The position numbers and the translations under genes were made by a program. From the NCBI GenBank assembly GCA_937927945.1, contig CALEYW010000090.1, positions 17,388-81,387 of the forward strand: a stretch of DNA of 64,000 bases, written 5' to 3'. The notes under the pieces are model-generated. The model saw nothing but the letters and a program-made list of their open reading frames with translations, did no database searches and had not been told where the DNA came from. Below are positions 23,409 to 31,554 of this stretch, one piece after another; the stretch's first letter is position 1, and each line of letters opens with the position of its first letter. This DNA is from an uncultured candidate division WPS-2 bacterium (GTDB lineage Bacteria > Vulcanimicrobiota > Vulcanimicrobiia > Vulcanimicrobiales > Vulcanimicrobiaceae).

Positions 23409-24172
23409 TGACCGCTCGCGCGGCATCGATGGGGCATCGCACACACCTGGCGGTCGTTACGCACGCCGTCGTATTCATCGCCGGGTTCACTGCGGTATTC
23501 GTCGCCCTGGGCGCAACGGCCAGTCTAGCGGGTCACGTGCTTGCCGCGCACAAGCTGACGCTCATGCGCGTGTCGGGCGCGGTCGTCGTGGTGCTCGGCC
23601 TCAACATGCTCGGTGTGTTCCGCATCCCGCTGCTCGCTCGCGAACTGCGCCTCCATGTCGTCCGCGAAGGCGTGTCGTACCCCGCTTCGTTCCTCGCCGG
23701 GGTCGCCTTTGCTGCCGGCTGGACCCCGTGCATCGGGCCGGTCCTGGGCGCCGTCCTCGCGATGGCGAGTACGACGTCGAGCGTCTCGCACGGCATGGCA
23801 TTGCTCCTGGTCTACTCGCTGGGGCTCGCGGTGCCGTTCCTCCTTCTCGCGATCGGCTTGCGTTATGCGATGCCGCTGATGAACAGGGGCTATGCCTGGT
23901 TGCGGGTGACGAACGCGCTGGCCGGTCTGATCGTAATCGCAAGCGGCGTCGTCCTCGCGAGCGGCTCCTTCGTGCGCGTCCTTGGCTGGCTGTTCGCGCA
24001 CGCGCCCGCTCTCGCCGACATCGGGAGGGGCCCTGACGTCACCGCCGGTGTTGTAACCTACAGCGCCGCGTTCTTCGCCGGACTGATCTCATGCATTTCG
24101 CCCTGCGTCTTTCCATTGCTACCGGGCTACCTGTCGTTTCTCGCCGGTCAAACCGCCCAGAACGATGCCTGA
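23408..24172 (+). CDS. CcdA-like cytochrome c biogenesis protein with permuted segments
   Basis: A 254-residue membrane protein. It begins where a normal CcdA continues after its first helix (VFIAGFTAVFVALGATASLA, FLAGVAFAAGWTPCIGPVLG with the second-repeat Cys). The normal CcdA beginning is found at the very end instead: TYSAAFFAGLISCISPCVFP followed by LLPGYLSFLAGQ. So the order of the two Cys repeats is swapped. This can come from unequal recombination between tandem ccdA copies, leaving a fused or permuted gene. Whether it folds is unknown. ATG 23408 overlaps the preceding stop. The 144 bp after it show nothing recognisable. Confidence 0.7.
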   Translation: MTARAASMGHRTHLAVVTHAVVFIAGFTAVFVALGATASLAGHVLAAHKLTLMRVSGAVVVVLGLNMLGVFRIPLLARELRLHVVREGVSYPASFLAGVAFAAGWTPCIGPVLGAVLAMASTTSSVSHGMALLLVYSLGLAVPFLLLAIGLRYAMPLMNRGYAWLRVTNALAGLIVIASGVVLASGSFVRVLGWLFAHAPALADIGRGPDVTAGVVTYSAAFFAGLISCISPCVFPLLPGYLSFLAGQTAQNDA

Positions 24173-24316
24173 AGCCTGCCGTGGTCGATGAGCAGCATCG
24201 CCTCGTTTGAAAAAGGGCCACGATCCGGATGTTGCTGCGGCGACGATTGGAAAGGCCGACGCGATCTTTGAGGCGGACGTCGTTAGTGAAGACTCCTTCT
24301 GCATCGATTAGCGGGT

Positions 24317-24769
24317 TTAGCCTTGTGGTCCCGTAGACGTCCCGTCAACGTAGTGGACGCGAACGACCTTGCACGAGGTTTCGTCCCGGCCGCCCCGATT
24401 TGCAAACGCCAACGGGAACATGTGATCGATCGCTAGGTTCTGCGAGAAGACCCCTTTGTCGTCGATCGTACGCTGCTGGTAGCCGTATTGAACCAAGAGG
24501 ACGATCTCATCAGCATTGACCGGCTTCGTGTTCGTGAAGCGCATCCGGAGCCACGAATATTTTCCGCCAGAGACGCCGCAACCGTTGACGGATATTGGCG
24601 GCGGGCTCGAGCTCTCAGTCGAGGTGCCGTCGGCGACGGAAGCGCGTGGGGTTCCGAGCGAGACTGCGAACGCGGCGGCGGCTGCGATGCCGAACGTCCG
24701 CGCCAGCGAAAGTCGGCCGCTGCCGCGCGGGCGCGCCGGAGTTCGGTGAGGGGCATGAGCAAACAGCAT
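24317..24769 (-). CDS. Small secreted protein, family unknown (paralogue of 34270)
   Basis: A 150-residue exported protein. ATG 24769 has AAGGA upstream and gives a basic N-terminus with the helix GIAAAAAFAVSLGTPRASVA. The mature part contains WLRMRFTNTKPVNADEIVLL, VQYGYQQRTIDDKGVFSQNL and CKVVRVHYVDGTSTGP. The gene at 34270 shares VPADLIRFLVDF and TRVVYVHFVEP with it, so they are paralogues. Both lie behind CTGCTA/TAGCAG palindromes. It is divergent from the second blaI-like gene and probably in its regulon. Function unknown. Confidence 0.7.
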   Translation of the reverse strand: MLFAHAPHRTPARPRGSGRLSLARTFGIAAAAAFAVSLGTPRASVADGTSTESSSPPPISVNGCGVSGGKYSWLRMRFTNTKPVNADEIVLLVQYGYQQRTIDDKGVFSQNLAIDHMFPLAFANRGGRDETSCKVVRVHYVDGTSTGPQG

Positions 24770-24837
24770 TGTGCGTTCCTTGCCTGGTGGCATTGTGCGT
24801 TCGAGCGGGTGCCGGAGAAAAGATGTGTTAAGTACCA

Positions 24838-24862
24838 TAGCAGATCGTAGCAGACGCTGCTA
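24838..24862. promoter_or_regulatory. TAGCAG repeats and dyad, candidate operator of second BlaI
   Basis: TAGCAG occurs at 24838 and 24848, and CTGCTA at 24857, so the last two form the dyad TAGCAG-ACG-CTGCTA. The site is centred between the divergent secreted-protein gene and the blaI-like gene. A possible rightward -35 TTGACT is at 24876. The same hexamer recurs at 33335, 34093-34111 and 34204-34247. Confidence 0.55.
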
Positions 24863-24914
24863 GGGTCCTTAGCGATTGACTTCGGTGACGACCACATGTT
24901 AAGGTGGCTAGCAT

Positions 24915-25346
24915 ATGCACAGCCGTGTCTTTCGTTTGGACCGGGCCGGCACGCCCAGCGCGCTCGGGCCGCTGGAAAGCCGCCTCATGGAGATCGTCTG
25001 GTCGCTGGGCGGCTGGTTCACGGTCAGCGACGTCATCGCCCAGCTCAAGTACAAGCGAGGAGAAAAGCCGCTCGCTTACACGACGGTGAAGACCGTGCTG
25101 ACCAACTTAGCCGACAAGCGCCATCTCAAGAAGCGCTCGGCGGGTCGGGCAAACGAGTTCAAAGCCGTCCTGACGCGAGAAGCGTTCCAGCGAGCGTTCA
25201 TCGACGACGTCATTGGGCCGCTGCTGCGCAGCCAGCGCAACCCGCTGCTCGCGCACATCGCAGATGAGCTCGCTTCCAACGACGATAGCTACGCCGAGTT
25301 CGAGCGGCTCCTGGCCGAGAAACGAGCCGAACGCGCCGATGGCTGA
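24915..25346 (+). CDS. Second BlaI/MecI-family repressor
   Basis: A 143-residue BlaI-type winged-helix repressor heading the RND efflux operon. Motifs are LGPLESRLMEIVWSLGGWFT, then VSDVIAQLKYKRGEKPLAYT, TVKTVLTNLADKRHLKKR and the dimerisation region LTREAFQRAFIDDVIGPLL. ATG 24915 has AAGGTGG upstream. The M56 protease gene overlaps its 3' end by eight bases, the standard sensor pair. It differs clearly from the repressor at 5217, and the palindromes near each differ too, so the two probably control separate gene sets. Confidence 0.9.
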   Translation: MHSRVFRLDRAGTPSALGPLESRLMEIVWSLGGWFTVSDVIAQLKYKRGEKPLAYTTVKTVLTNLADKRHLKKRSAGRANEFKAVLTREAFQRAFIDDVIGPLLRSQRNPLLAHIADELASNDDSYAEFERLLAEKRAERADG

Positions 25347-26322
25347 TCTGTGGGCCTTCTTGTTCGCCTGCTGGACCTCGGGAACGCTCCTGCGGGCGGT
25401 CTGCGCTCTGGTAATCATCCCGACCGCTGCCTGGGCCGCCATTCGCTTCCTGGTACCAGTCCTTGCTCGGACCACGCAAGACCCGTGCTGGCAGGCGCCG
25501 CTGGCGGCTGCGGCCGCCGCGATACCGGGCCTGTTGCTGGTCTCGTTGGCCGTCGCGGGGTTCATTTCAGGGGTGGACGCTGCGTGCCGGGCCACGCCCG
25601 CCGGCCAAGCGCTCTTTGCAACGATCGTCGCCGTGACCACGCTGGCCTCGCTCCGCGCCGCCGTTCTCGCAGTGCAGCGCCATGGCGAAGCTGAGGGTCT
25701 GGTCAAGGCGTCCGTCCCCGCCACCGGCGAGCTAGCCCGCATAGCTGCGCGTACCGGGATGCCGGCGCGCGTGATCGAGGGCGACCAGCCGTTTTGCGCA
25801 TTGGCGCGCATCTGGCGTCCCGTTGTGATCGTTTCAGTGGGTGCCGTCAGCCGGCTCAGCGAGCGCGAACTCGAGGCTGCTCTGCACCACGAGCGGGGTC
25901 ACGCGCGTCGCGGCGATCAACTGATTGCGGCCGGGCTCTCCTTCCTGGTGGACCTCTTGCCGCTGCCGGCAATGGACCTGGTGAGCATGTACCGGCGTGC
26001 ACGTGAGCTGGCCGCGGATCGGCATGCGCTCGAGGCCGTAGAGGCGCACGACCTTGCCGGCGCGCTTCTCTCGTTCGTCCAGCCCGCGCGCGTGCTGCAT
26101 GGGGTCGCCGCCCTGAGCGGTGAGAGCACCGTACGCGCGCGCCTTCACGTGCTGCTGCGCGAGTCTGCTCCGCCGCCGGCTTCGCCGTTGCAGCGCGTCC
26201 TTCTCACGGTCGCGCTCGCCGGAGTTTTCGCGACCGGGCTCGCGCCGGCCAGCGCCGCGCTTCTCAACCCCACCCCATGCCACATGAAGGCGACACGTCC
26301 GCACGCCGCAGCGCCGCGGTAG
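25339..26322 (+). CDS. Second M56-family membrane metalloprotease
   Basis: A 327-residue BlaR1-like sensor protease. Helices near residues 17-40, 55-78 and 93-112 precede the zinc protease domain, whose motif is ALHHERGHARRGDQ (H184, E185, H188), with RARELAADRHALEA supplying the downstream glutamate. A C-terminal helix (VLLTVALAGVFATGLAPASA) ends in CHMKATRPHAAAP, a Cys/Met/His tail that might bind metal outside the membrane. There is no penicillin-binding domain. It is paired with the BlaI gene it overlaps and precedes an efflux system, so metal sensing is the likely role; this is inferred. Confidence 0.87.
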   Translation: MADLWAFLFACWTSGTLLRAVCALVIIPTAAWAAIRFLVPVLARTTQDPCWQAPLAAAAAAIPGLLLVSLAVAGFISGVDAACRATPAGQALFATIVAVTTLASLRAAVLAVQRHGEAEGLVKASVPATGELARIAARTGMPARVIEGDQPFCALARIWRPVVIVSVGAVSRLSERELEAALHHERGHARRGDQLIAAGLSFLVDLLPLPAMDLVSMYRRARELAADRHALEAVEAHDLAGALLSFVQPARVLHGVAALSGESTVRARLHVLLRESAPPPASPLQRVLLTVALAGVFATGLAPASAALLNPTPCHMKATRPHAAAPR

Positions 26323-26359
26323 CTGCCCGGATGCGCTCCTTCCGCTTCTGTCATCCCCG

Positions 26360-28285
26360 TTGAAAGTTATCGTGCTACACAAGTTTGCCGCTGCAGTGAT
26401 CGGCGCAATTGTCCTGGTCGTACCGCTCGCCGCGCTTTCCGCGCCCACGGTCATTGCCGTCGGCGAAGCACAAGCGACCCTCCAGGTTGATCCCGACCCG
26501 CCGCAGGTCGGCAAGAACCACTTCATCGTGGTGCTCTCAGGAGCGCCGAGCGAGCAAATCTCGAAGACGTTGGTGAGCTTCGGAACGGTCATGCCGTCGA
26601 TGTCGATGGGCGGCCCGAGCGGTGCCGCCAAGATGACCTCGCCCGGCCGGTACGAGTTCGACGCGACACTCGGTATGGCGGCCGCTTGGGATATCACGAT
26701 CAAGCTCGACGGCGCCGTGAGGGGCACCGCGACCTATCATTTCAGCGTCGGGACCGCTGCCCCAAGTGCCGGAGCCAGCGCAGTTGCTGCACCGAGTTCC
26801 GGCGGGATGGCCGGGATGGCACCGACCGGCGATCCCGGCGCGTGGCGAACGGCAACGTTTGCGCTCGTGGTCATCCTGCTGGGAGGTATAGCCGCGGCGC
26901 TCTTCGTGCGACGCGACCGGCGTCCGCTGGCGATGGGCATCACGGCGGGCGCAGCGGTGCTAACGCTGGGGCTCGCGGTCGTACAAGCGCGGTACGCGGC
27001 ACCGCCAATGGACATGGCGGCGATGTCGGTCGTCCAAGGCGACGCGCCCGTGCCGGTAACGCTCGCGACGGTGCGCGGCGCACAAGGCGGCTCGACCGTT
27101 TTTGCGCCCGGAACGGTTTCCCCGTACCTCACCCAAGACATCGTCACCCGCGCAGCAGGGATCTTGCGCGATTTCAACTCGTACGCCGGAGATCGGCTAC
27201 ACGCCGGCCAGGTCATCGCAACACTGGAAGCCCCCGATCTACGGAGCCAAGCCGCCGCTGCGGTGGCGGACGCCGCGGCGCAAGCCAGCAGCGCGCGCGC
27301 AGCGGAGATCGAAGCGCATCATCACGCTCCCAACGGCGTCGTCATCGCGAACGCCGAGACATCGGCCATGGAGCAAGACCTCGCCGCCGCCCGATCCGAC
27401 CAGGCCGCGAGACGCGAGCAGGTGAGCTACTGGCAAAATGAAGTTCGACGGGAATCATCGCTCCTGCACGAGGGCGCGGTCTCGCAACAAGAATACCAGG
27501 ACGAACTTGCGAAGGCCGCAGCCGCGCAAGCCGACTACGACGCCTCAACAAAACGCATCGGCGCGCTCCAGCAGCAGTTGGTCGCGTCCCGGACCAAAGC
27601 GATGGACGCGGTCGCGAGCGTGAGCCAGATGCAGGCACAGGCCTCGGCAGCGCGCGACCAGGCAGCCCGCGCACGGGCGAACGCACTCACGCAAACGACC
27701 GTCGCCGGCTACCTCACCGTGACGGTCCCGAGCAACGGAACCGTGATCAAACGACTGGTCGACCCCGGAGTGTACGTCGCCTCGGGGACTCCGATCGCCA
27801 GGATCGCGGTCGTCGACCGTCTGCGCGTGCAGGCCAACGTCGCGCAGAACGACCTGGCCGGCATCGCCGAAGGAACGCCCATCGACGCGACGCTCCCCGA
27901 CGGAACCGTGGTGCACGGTCGCGTCACTTCCGTGTCGCCGGTTGCCGATCCGAGCACGCACACAGCGCCGGTCGAGGCGATCGTACGCAACACGCGTACC
28001 GACATCGTGCCGGGCGGTTTCGTGCGTGTCACGCTGCACGCCCGCGCGCCACGATCTTCGGCGTCCGGGGGCGTGCTCGTGCCGTCAGCCGCGGTCGTCG
28101 GTTCCGGTGACACCGCCGCGGTGTGGATGAGCGTGAACAACGTCGCGCAACGCGTGGCGGTGCGCGTGATGGCCGACAACGGTACGTTCGCGACGGTCGC
28201 CGGCGCGCTCCGGCCGGGCTCGCGCATTGTCGTCGAGGGGGCCGCAACGCTCCAAGACGGGCAGCGCCTCACGGGTCAGTCGTGA
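26360..28285 (+). CDS. RND efflux adaptor (HlyD type) fused to an N-terminal YtkA-like domain
   Basis: A 641-residue periplasmic adaptor, much longer than the usual 350-420. Residues 1-28 form a signal or anchor; residues about 30-130 form a YtkA/FixH-like domain (MPSMSMGGPSGAAKM, GRYEFDATLGMAAAWDI) like the small protein encoded at 32840. A linker with GGMAGMAP leads to two more helices (about residues 164-183 and 192-209). The adaptor core follows: GTVSPYLTQDIVTRAAGILR (lipoyl half), a long coiled-coil hairpin (about residues 290-435) and VPSNGTVIKRLVDPGVYVAS. Start at TTG 26360; no strong ribosome site. It is followed by the RND pump with a one-base overlap. The fused domain suggests metal binding. 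Confidence 0.85.
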   Translation: MKVIVLHKFAAAVIGAIVLVVPLAALSAPTVIAVGEAQATLQVDPDPPQVGKNHFIVVLSGAPSEQISKTLVSFGTVMPSMSMGGPSGAAKMTSPGRYEFDATLGMAAAWDITIKLDGAVRGTATYHFSVGTAAPSAGASAVAAPSSGGMAGMAPTGDPGAWRTATFALVVILLGGIAAALFVRRDRRPLAMGITAGAAVLTLGLAVVQARYAAPPMDMAAMSVVQGDAPVPVTLATVRGAQGGSTVFAPGTVSPYLTQDIVTRAAGILRDFNSYAGDRLHAGQVIATLEAPDLRSQAAAAVADAAAQASSARAAEIEAHHHAPNGVVIANAETSAMEQDLAAARSDQAARREQVSYWQNEVRRESSLLHEGAVSQQEYQDELAKAAAAQADYDASTKRIGALQQQLVASRTKAMDAVASVSQMQAQASAARDQAARARANALTQTTVAGYLTVTVPSNGTVIKRLVDPGVYVASGTPIARIAVVDRLRVQANVAQNDLAGIAEGTPIDATLPDGTVVHGRVTSVSPVADPSTHTAPVEAIVRNTRTDIVPGGFVRVTLHARAPRSSASGGVLVPSAAVVGSGDTAAVWMSVNNVAQRVAVRVMADNGTFATVAGALRPGSRIVVEGAATLQDGQRLTGQS

Positions 28286-31200
28286 TGAGCGACAACGGGC
28301 ACTTTGACGGCGTGCCGCGTCTCGCGCATAGCCGGAATGGCTCGCATGAGGGACTGGGCGGCAGCATTCCCGCCTGGTCTTTGAAAAATCCGCACGCGGT
28401 TTTTGCGCTCTACCTCGGCCTCGTGGTGGGGGCGATTGCCGCCGCGCTGCTGTTCTTGCCGACGCGCATGATGCCGTACGTGCCGAGCCCGCTGATTTCG
28501 GTCGTCACGATGACGCCTGGGTACTCGCCGCAAGAGGTGGAGACGTACTTCTCCAAGCCGATCGAAGAGCGGATGACCGACCTCAAAGGCGTGCGTTTCA
28601 TCCGATCGATCTCGCAGCAAGGCCTCTCCACCGTGACGCTGCAGTTCCAGTACGGAGCGGATATGCAGCGCGCGCTGGTCGACGTGCAGCAGCTCGTCAA
28701 GCAGGCTGAGGGAGATCTCCCCTACGATCGCGCGAACCTCAAGCCGCCCTACGTCGTGCCGGTGGATCCGCTCAACACGCCGGTGCTTCAGCTCGCGGTC
28801 AGCGCGCACGACTGGGATCCGGTCCGGCTTCGCGAGTTCGTCTCGAACTATGTCGTCAAGGCGCTCAAGGGCGTTGACGGAGTCCAGTCGGTACTGCCGT
28901 TCGGCGGTCTGCAACGCCAGCTTCAAGTCGTCGCCGATCGCGGCGCGCTCGCTTCGTACGGCCTCTCGCTGCTCGACGTCAGAGATACGCTCGACAAACA
29001 AAACGTCAGCCGCTCGGGTGGCACGATCACCGGTGGTTCTCGCGAGATCATCGTGCGCGACGACCAGCGGGTCCGCTCGGCGAGCGACCTGTTGGACTTC
29101 CCGCTCATGACGACCTCGGGTCGAACGGTGTACCTGCGCGACGTCGCGACCGCAAGTGACGGCGCAGCCGAGGTGCGCTCGGCGTACCGGTTCAACGGCA
29201 AGGACGCGGTCGAGGTCTCGATCATCGAGAACCCGGATGCCAGCTCACCGCAAGTCATCGCCGGGGTGAATGAACGGCTCAAACAAATCGAGGCCGCGAA
29301 CCCCGGCTTGACGTTCACGCCGGCGTACGACAACTCGCGGTTCGTTGGCGCGCTCACCGCGAACATGGTCGAGGAGCTCGTCATCAGCGTCGTGTTGGCC
29401 GGCCTCGTCCTGTTGATCTTCCTCGAAGACGTCAGTGCGACCGCCATCGTCATGACGTCGATTCCGACGTGCCTGGGTCTAGCGGTGTTGCTTTTCGTCC
29501 CCATGCACTTTTCGATCAACAGCTCGACCTTGATCGGGCTGCTGTTAGCGATCGGCCGGCTCGTCGACGACTCCATCGTCGTGATTCACTCCGTCCACCA
29601 CGAACTGGACCTTGGCAAGCCGCCAAGGCGCGCCGCGATCGACGGCACCCTCGCGGTGTTCCTGCCGATCGCGGCCGCGACCGGCGTCATGATCCTGGCG
29701 CTCTTGCCGCTGTTGATCAGCGGCGGCATCACCCAAATCATGTTCGTCGGCCTCGTGTGGCCGATCATCTTCGCCTTGATCGCCTCGCTGCTCGTGTCGC
29801 TGACCCTCACGCCGTTGCTGGCGGCCTATCTGTTCCATGGCGTCGACGCGAAAGTTCCGACGTGGCGACGCAAGATCGACGCCGTCGTGCGCCGTCTGCT
29901 GACGCCGACGCGCCGCGGGTTGCAGAAGCTCGAGGAGTCGTATCGCGACGGACTGCGCTGGAGCCTACGCAACAGCGGCGCCGTGCTCGCGGTGGCAGCG
30001 GTTCTGACCTTCGCAGCCGTACAACTCTTCCCGTTGATTGGGAGCGAAATGATGCCACTCGCCGACACCGGGCAAGCGTCGGCGTATCTCGAGACGGTGC
30101 CCGGTACGTCGTTCGCAGCAACGTCGACGAAGGCCAAGGCTTTCGAGAAGATCCTGCTCGCTCAGCCCGAGGTTCAGCGCGTTTCCGGAGAAATTGGAGA
30201 GCAGGCCGCATCGGGCTACTTCACCGGCCAAGCAATGAACGGAGTCAATTCCGCATCGTATCTGGTGACCTTCTCGCCAAAGGAAGAGCGGCGCCGGACG
30301 ATCTGGCAGATCATGGATGCGGTGCAGCATCAGGCCACAACGACGATCCCCGGTCTGCGTCGCGTCGCACTGAAGGAGATGGGTGCCGACGTCATGGCGA
30401 GCAACAACGCGCCGGTCGAGCTTTTGGTGACCGGTCCCGACGAGCGCGTCGTGGAGCAGTTGACCGCCCAGGTCGCCGATGTCGCGAAACGCATTCCCGG
30501 GATGGTCCAGGTATCGACGTCCTCCGCGCTGATGCAGCCGGAGCAGCGGATCAGCGTGGACCGCACGCGCGCATCGCAGATCGGGCTCACCCCGGATGAG
30601 GTCGAGCAGCAAGCATACTACGCGACGCACGGCGGCCTCACGAGCGAGTATTTTAACCCGCAAGGGATCCGGCACGATACGATCCTGGTGCGCTACGCAC
30701 AGGCCGACCGCGCGACGACCGGCGACCTGGCCAGCGTCCAGATCATCGGCAAGAACGGCGCCACGGTGCCGCTGTCCTCGATCGCACGACTCGCCCCCGG
30801 GGTCGGCCCGACCCTCATCGAACACGACGGTCTTCGGCCCGCCGCCTCAGCACTAGGGTACTATCGCAAAGGCGGTCCGGGCGAGATGACGCTCGATATG
30901 AACATCATCATGGGCGCTATGGCGCAGGTGCCGTTCCCGCAGGGCTACAGCATCGAGATGCGGGGCGACATGACCGAGATGATGCAGAGCTTCGACCGCC
31001 TGCTCAACGCGATGAAGATCGCGATACTGTTCGTCTTCCTGCTGCTGGTCGGTCAATTCAAGTCATTCACGCATCCGCTGGTGATGCTGCTCGCCATCCC
31101 GCTCGAGCTGCTCGGCGTCTTCGGCGGTTTGCTGCTGGCGCATCAGAACTTCTCGACGGTCTCTATCCTCGGGATCGTGGTGGCCAACGGCATGGCGGTC

Positions 31201-31554
31201 AGCAACGCGATCCTATTGCTCGATTTGATCCTGCACAAGCGCAAGCAAGGGTTGCCGCGGGAAGAGGCGATCCTGGCGGCCGGGCCCATTCGTCTGCGGC
31301 CCATTCTGATGACCACGATCGTGAGTTTGGTCGTGTTGATCCCGGTCGCGTTCTTCCCAAAGACCGGCATCGATGCGTACTCGCCGCTCGCGACCGTGAT
31401 CATCGGCGGGCTGACGATCTCGACGGTGCTGACGCTCTTCGTCGTGCCGGTGCTATATACGGGCTTCGACGAACTCGCGCTGCGTTGGCGGCGACGCCGC
31501 GGTGCAGCACTGCACGATGTCGCGCACCCGCCGACAGAGCCGATCCATGCGTAG
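28285..31554 (+). CDS. RND-family efflux permease
   Basis: A 1089-residue inner-membrane pump driven by the proton gradient. The N-terminal helix (VFALYLGLVVGAIAAALLFL), periplasmic domain with TPGYSPQEVETYFSKPIEER, and duplicated architecture are typical. Helix 4 has LLLAIGRLVDDSIVVIHSVH, with the two aspartates of the HAE/multidrug type rather than the single-Asp HME heavy-metal form. The C-terminal repeat has ILGIVVANGMAVSNAILLLD and PIRLRPILMTTIVSLVVLIP. By motif it is nearer AcrB-type pumps, while the BlaI/M56 pair and YtkA domains point to metal or a metal-related compound. ATG 28285 overlaps the adaptor stop. Confidence 0.92.
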   Translation: MSDNGHFDGVPRLAHSRNGSHEGLGGSIPAWSLKNPHAVFALYLGLVVGAIAAALLFLPTRMMPYVPSPLISVVTMTPGYSPQEVETYFSKPIEERMTDLKGVRFIRSISQQGLSTVTLQFQYGADMQRALVDVQQLVKQAEGDLPYDRANLKPPYVVPVDPLNTPVLQLAVSAHDWDPVRLREFVSNYVVKALKGVDGVQSVLPFGGLQRQLQVVADRGALASYGLSLLDVRDTLDKQNVSRSGGTITGGSREIIVRDDQRVRSASDLLDFPLMTTSGRTVYLRDVATASDGAAEVRSAYRFNGKDAVEVSIIENPDASSPQVIAGVNERLKQIEAANPGLTFTPAYDNSRFVGALTANMVEELVISVVLAGLVLLIFLEDVSATAIVMTSIPTCLGLAVLLFVPMHFSINSSTLIGLLLAIGRLVDDSIVVIHSVHHELDLGKPPRRAAIDGTLAVFLPIAAATGVMILALLPLLISGGITQIMFVGLVWPIIFALIASLLVSLTLTPLLAAYLFHGVDAKVPTWRRKIDAVVRRLLTPTRRGLQKLEESYRDGLRWSLRNSGAVLAVAAVLTFAAVQLFPLIGSEMMPLADTGQASAYLETVPGTSFAATSTKAKAFEKILLAQPEVQRVSGEIGEQAASGYFTGQAMNGVNSASYLVTFSPKEERRRTIWQIMDAVQHQATTTIPGLRRVALKEMGADVMASNNAPVELLVTGPDERVVEQLTAQVADVAKRIPGMVQVSTSSALMQPEQRISVDRTRASQIGLTPDEVEQQAYYATHGGLTSEYFNPQGIRHDTILVRYAQADRATTGDLASVQIIGKNGATVPLSSIARLAPGVGPTLIEHDGLRPAASALGYYRKGGPGEMTLDMNIIMGAMAQVPFPQGYSIEMRGDMTEMMQSFDRLLNAMKIAILFVFLLLVGQFKSFTHPLVMLLAIPLELLGVFGGLLLAHQNFSTVSILGIVVANGMAVSNAILLLDLILHKRKQGLPREEAILAAGPIRLRPILMTTIVSLVVLIPVAFFPKTGIDAYSPLATVIIGGLTISTVLTLFVVPVLYTGFDELALRWRRRRGAALHDVAHPPTEPIHA

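Noticed and set aside
28276..30825. Long minus-strand open frames over the RND pump gene
   Set aside because: They are GC-driven shadows, Arg/His-rich with no motifs, opposite a strongly conserved gene.
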